DNA from: an uncultured Mitsuokella sp.
GTDB lineage: Bacteria; Bacillota; Negativicutes; Selenomonadales; Selenomonadaceae
Length of the DNA stretch: 7,480 nucleotides
NCBI GenBank assembly: GCA_900770895.1
Contig: CAAGMF010000056.1
Location: 1-7,480, forward strand
Reading direction: 5' to 3'
In this document: positions 6,142 to 7,480 of the stretch, piece by piece
Layout of the letters: each line of letters opens with the position of its first letter
How positions within the stretch are numbered: the stretch's first letter is position 1
Made by a program: the position numbers and the translations under genes
The notes under the pieces: generated by a model
What the model was told of the DNA's origin: nothing
The model's input: the letters and a program-made list of their open reading frames with translations, nothing else
Databases searched by the model: none

Positions 6142-7323
6142 TCACTGCTCCGCCGCTACATAGCGGTGGTAGCACAGGAGGCCGCAGCCGAAGAATACGG
6201 CCATGAGGACGCCCATGGGCAGCGCTGTGCTGCCGCCGAATGCACCGACGACCGGCATCATGATGCCGCCCAGCACCATCTGCGAGAAGCCCAGCAGGGC
6301 GGACGCACTGCCGGCGTTGCGCCCCTGACGGGACAGCGCCAGCGAGAAGCTCGCCGCCGATATGACGGACAGCGGCACGATGGTCACGAACAGCACGGGG
6401 ATGACGATATAGACCGGCAGATCGAGCGCGAAGGCCGCCACGAGCAGCAGACTGCCGATGAACTGCACGCGCTGCGAGATGCACAGCAGCAGCTCATCCG
6501 CCACCCGCCCTGCCAGCCGTGCCGGCAACGCCCCGCAGATCAGCAGGCCGACGCCGATGCCGCCGAACAGGAAGCTGAACTGCTGAGCCGTGAAACCATA
6601 GACATTCTGAAAGGCGAACGACGAACCGCCGATATAGACGAAGAACCCGCCGAATACGAAGCACTGCAGCAGGCAATGACCGCGGAAATAACGGTCTTTG
6701 ACGAGGCGCGGGAATTTTGCCACGCTGCGCAGCAGGCCGCGCACGCGGCGCTCCGGCGGCAATGTCTCGCGGTAGATGAGCGAGGCCAGGAACTGGCATA
6801 CGCCAACAGCCACGAGGACGACGAACACACCGCGCCAGCTCGTGAACAGCAGGATCTGACCGCCGAGGACCGGCGCCAGGATCGGTGCGAGCCCGTTCAC
6901 CATCATCAGTATGGCGAAGAACCGCGTCAGTGCCGGTCCCTCGCAGACATCGCGCGCGATGGCCCGGGCGATGACGATGCCGCTGGCACCGGCGAAGCCC
7001 TGCACGAAGCGCAGCAACAGGAACAAGTAGATATTCGAGACGAGCACGCAGCCCAGCGAGGCCAGAGCGAATACCACCATGCCCACGAGCAGCGGCGGAC
7101 GCCGCCCCCGCATATCAGAAACCGGACCGGCGAATATCTGCCCCAGCGCCATGCCGAGCATCGTCATGGTCAGCGTCAGCTGTGCGAGCGAGGTCGTTAT
7201 GCCCAGGTCGAGCTGCATCTCCGGCAGGGCCGGCAGATACATATCCGTAGCCAGCGGCGCCATGGCCGTCATGACACCGAGGAACACCGTCAGAAAAATC
7301 ATTCGTTTCTTCGAGTAAGGCAT
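6142..7323 (-). CDS. Bcr/CflA-type multidrug efflux transporter (MFS, DHA1 family)
   Basis: The 393-residue protein has the length and hydrophobic pattern of a 12-helix major facilitator drug:proton antiporter in the cytoplasmic membrane. Family signatures include TDMYLPALPEM (26-36) at the end of helix 1 with its acidic residue D27. The helix 2-3 loop motif A is GPVSDMRGRRPP (66-77). RAIARDV (120-126) lies in helix 4, and NGLAPILAPVLGG (143-155) is the helix 5 antiporter motif in its Bcr form. YIGGSSFAFQNVYG (230-243) and NAGSASALLGFSQMVLGG (336-353) are also typical of Bcr/CflA. Related proteins export drugs such as bicyclomycin and chloramphenicol, or amino acids and sugars; the substrate here is unknown. 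The ATG is preceded by AAGGAAG at 7 nt (plus 7331-7337). The gene is convergent with padR, has its own promoter, and is GC-rich (72% in one hand-counted 60-base line), so it is probably not part of the padC cassette. Confidence 0.92.
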   Translation of the reverse strand: MPYSKKRMIFLTVFLGVMTAMAPLATDMYLPALPEMQLDLGITTSLAQLTLTMTMLGMALGQIFAGPVSDMRGRRPPLLVGMVVFALASLGCVLVSNIYLFLLLRFVQGFAGASGIVIARAIARDVCEGPALTRFFAILMMVNGLAPILAPVLGGQILLFTSWRGVFVVLVAVGVCQFLASLIYRETLPPERRVRGLLRSVAKFPRLVKDRYFRGHCLLQCFVFGGFFVYIGGSSFAFQNVYGFTAQQFSFLFGGIGVGLLICGALPARLAGRVADELLLCISQRVQFIGSLLLVAAFALDLPVYIVIPVLFVTIVPLSVISAASFSLALSRQGRNAGSASALLGFSQMVLGGIMMPVVGAFGGSTALPMGVLMAVFFGCGLLCYHRYVAAEQ

Positions 7324-7347
7324 CCTATCACTTCCTTAATAGAGGAT

Positions 7348-7376
7348 ATTTTATCAACAGAGACTATGAATGTCAA
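7348..7376 (-). promoter_or_regulatory. Consensus promoter of the MFS transporter gene
   Basis: On the minus strand a perfect TTGACA (plus 7371-7376) and TAAAAT (plus 7348-7353) are separated by exactly 17 bp. The predicted start of transcription is about 7341, only 18 nt before the start codon, so the leader holds little beyond the ribosome binding site. A small AT-rich dyad GATA-TTT-TATC (7345-7355) covers the -10 box. I see no longer operator. Confidence 0.8.
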
Positions 7377-7410
7377 AAAATCCGCCGCAACCGCTGATAA
7401 CGTGAGACTT

Positions 7411-7440
7411 ATTCAGAGGGAGTTTTTACTCCCTCTGAAT
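7411..7440. terminator. Perfect 13-bp hairpin, terminator-like
   Basis: Positions 7411-7423 (ATTCAGAGGGAGT) are exactly reverse-complemented at 7428-7440, with a TTTT loop. Neither side has a long T-run beyond the stem: TTTAG follows on plus and AATAAG on minus, although the stem ends in A:T pairs. It directly follows the possible stop codon of a minus-strand gene at 7441-7443. The best guess is a terminator or 3'-end hairpin of that gene, separating it from the transporter promoter. Confidence 0.5.
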
Positions 7441-7480
7441 TTAGTCGAACTTACCCAGGGCTTTAGGGGCGCTTATCTCC
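7441..7480 (-). CDS. Possible C-terminal end of a minus-strand gene (partial)
   Basis: Read on the minus strand, the last 40 bases give an open frame ending EISAPKALGKFD and a TAA stop (plus 7441-7443). The stop is immediately followed by the perfect hairpin at 7411-7440, the usual arrangement of a gene end and its terminator. Only 12 codons are visible and I recognise no family. The same bases are also open on the plus strand, so this call is tentative. Confidence 0.25.
   Translation of the reverse strand, partial: EISAPKALGKFD

Noticed and set aside
7366..7480. Plus-strand open frame from ATG 7366 to the window edge
   Set aside because: It lacks a ribosome binding site, overlaps the transporter promoter region and runs through the perfect hairpin. 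It is too short to judge.
1..7480. CRISPR arrays, tRNA or rRNA genes, insertion sequences, prophage genes
   Set aside because: No repeat-spacer pattern, cloverleaf, transposase frame or terminal inverted repeats could be seen on either strand.

Overview
The window looks like chromosomal DNA from a GC-rich, Gram-positive-lineage bacterium, possibly a Negativicutes member of the Selenomonas/Mitsuokella type. The reasons are strong AGGAGG-type ribosome binding sites, three near-consensus sigma-A promoters with 17-bp spacers, Firmicutes-style padC/padR genes, and GC-rich flanking genes. The taxon is an inference from style, not from a database match.

Layout from left to right. (1) Positions 1-70 hold two hairpins behind the 3' end of a minus-strand AMP-forming acyl-CoA synthetase (72-1556). 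(2) A gap of about 270 bp (1557-1828) carries a strong minus-strand promoter for that ligase, with two adjacent 17-bp palindromes at its transcription start. It also holds the leader of the next, divergent gene. (3) A plus-strand gene (1829-4720) encodes a membrane c-di-GMP phosphodiesterase: signal peptide, two periplasmic solute-binding domains, one membrane helix, a degenerate GGDEF domain and an intact EAL domain. (4) A clearly AT-richer cassette (about 4721-6107) contains padC (phenolic acid decarboxylase), padR (its likely repressor) and a strong terminator. The padC promoter is embedded in two perfectly inverted 18-bp arms. (5) A minus-strand Bcr/CflA-type MFS efflux transporter (6142-7323) converges on padR and has its own consensus promoter at 7348-7376. 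(6) The right edge has a 13-bp perfect hairpin and possibly the last codons of another minus-strand gene.

How the genes may work together. padC and padR form a self-contained detoxification switch: PadR would hold padC off until p-coumaric, ferulic or caffeic acid appears, and PadC would then decarboxylate these acids to vinyl phenols. The close similarity I recall to Lactiplantibacillus PadC, together with the low GC, suggests the cassette was acquired. The efflux pump and the CoA ligase could take part in handling aromatic acids, but nothing in the sequence proves it; each has its own promoter and they are probably separate units. The EAL protein looks like an independent ligand-sensing c-di-GMP hydrolase. 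I see no clearly undescribed multi-gene system. The most interesting material is regulatory: the padC operator/hairpin and the paired palindromes at the ligase promoter.
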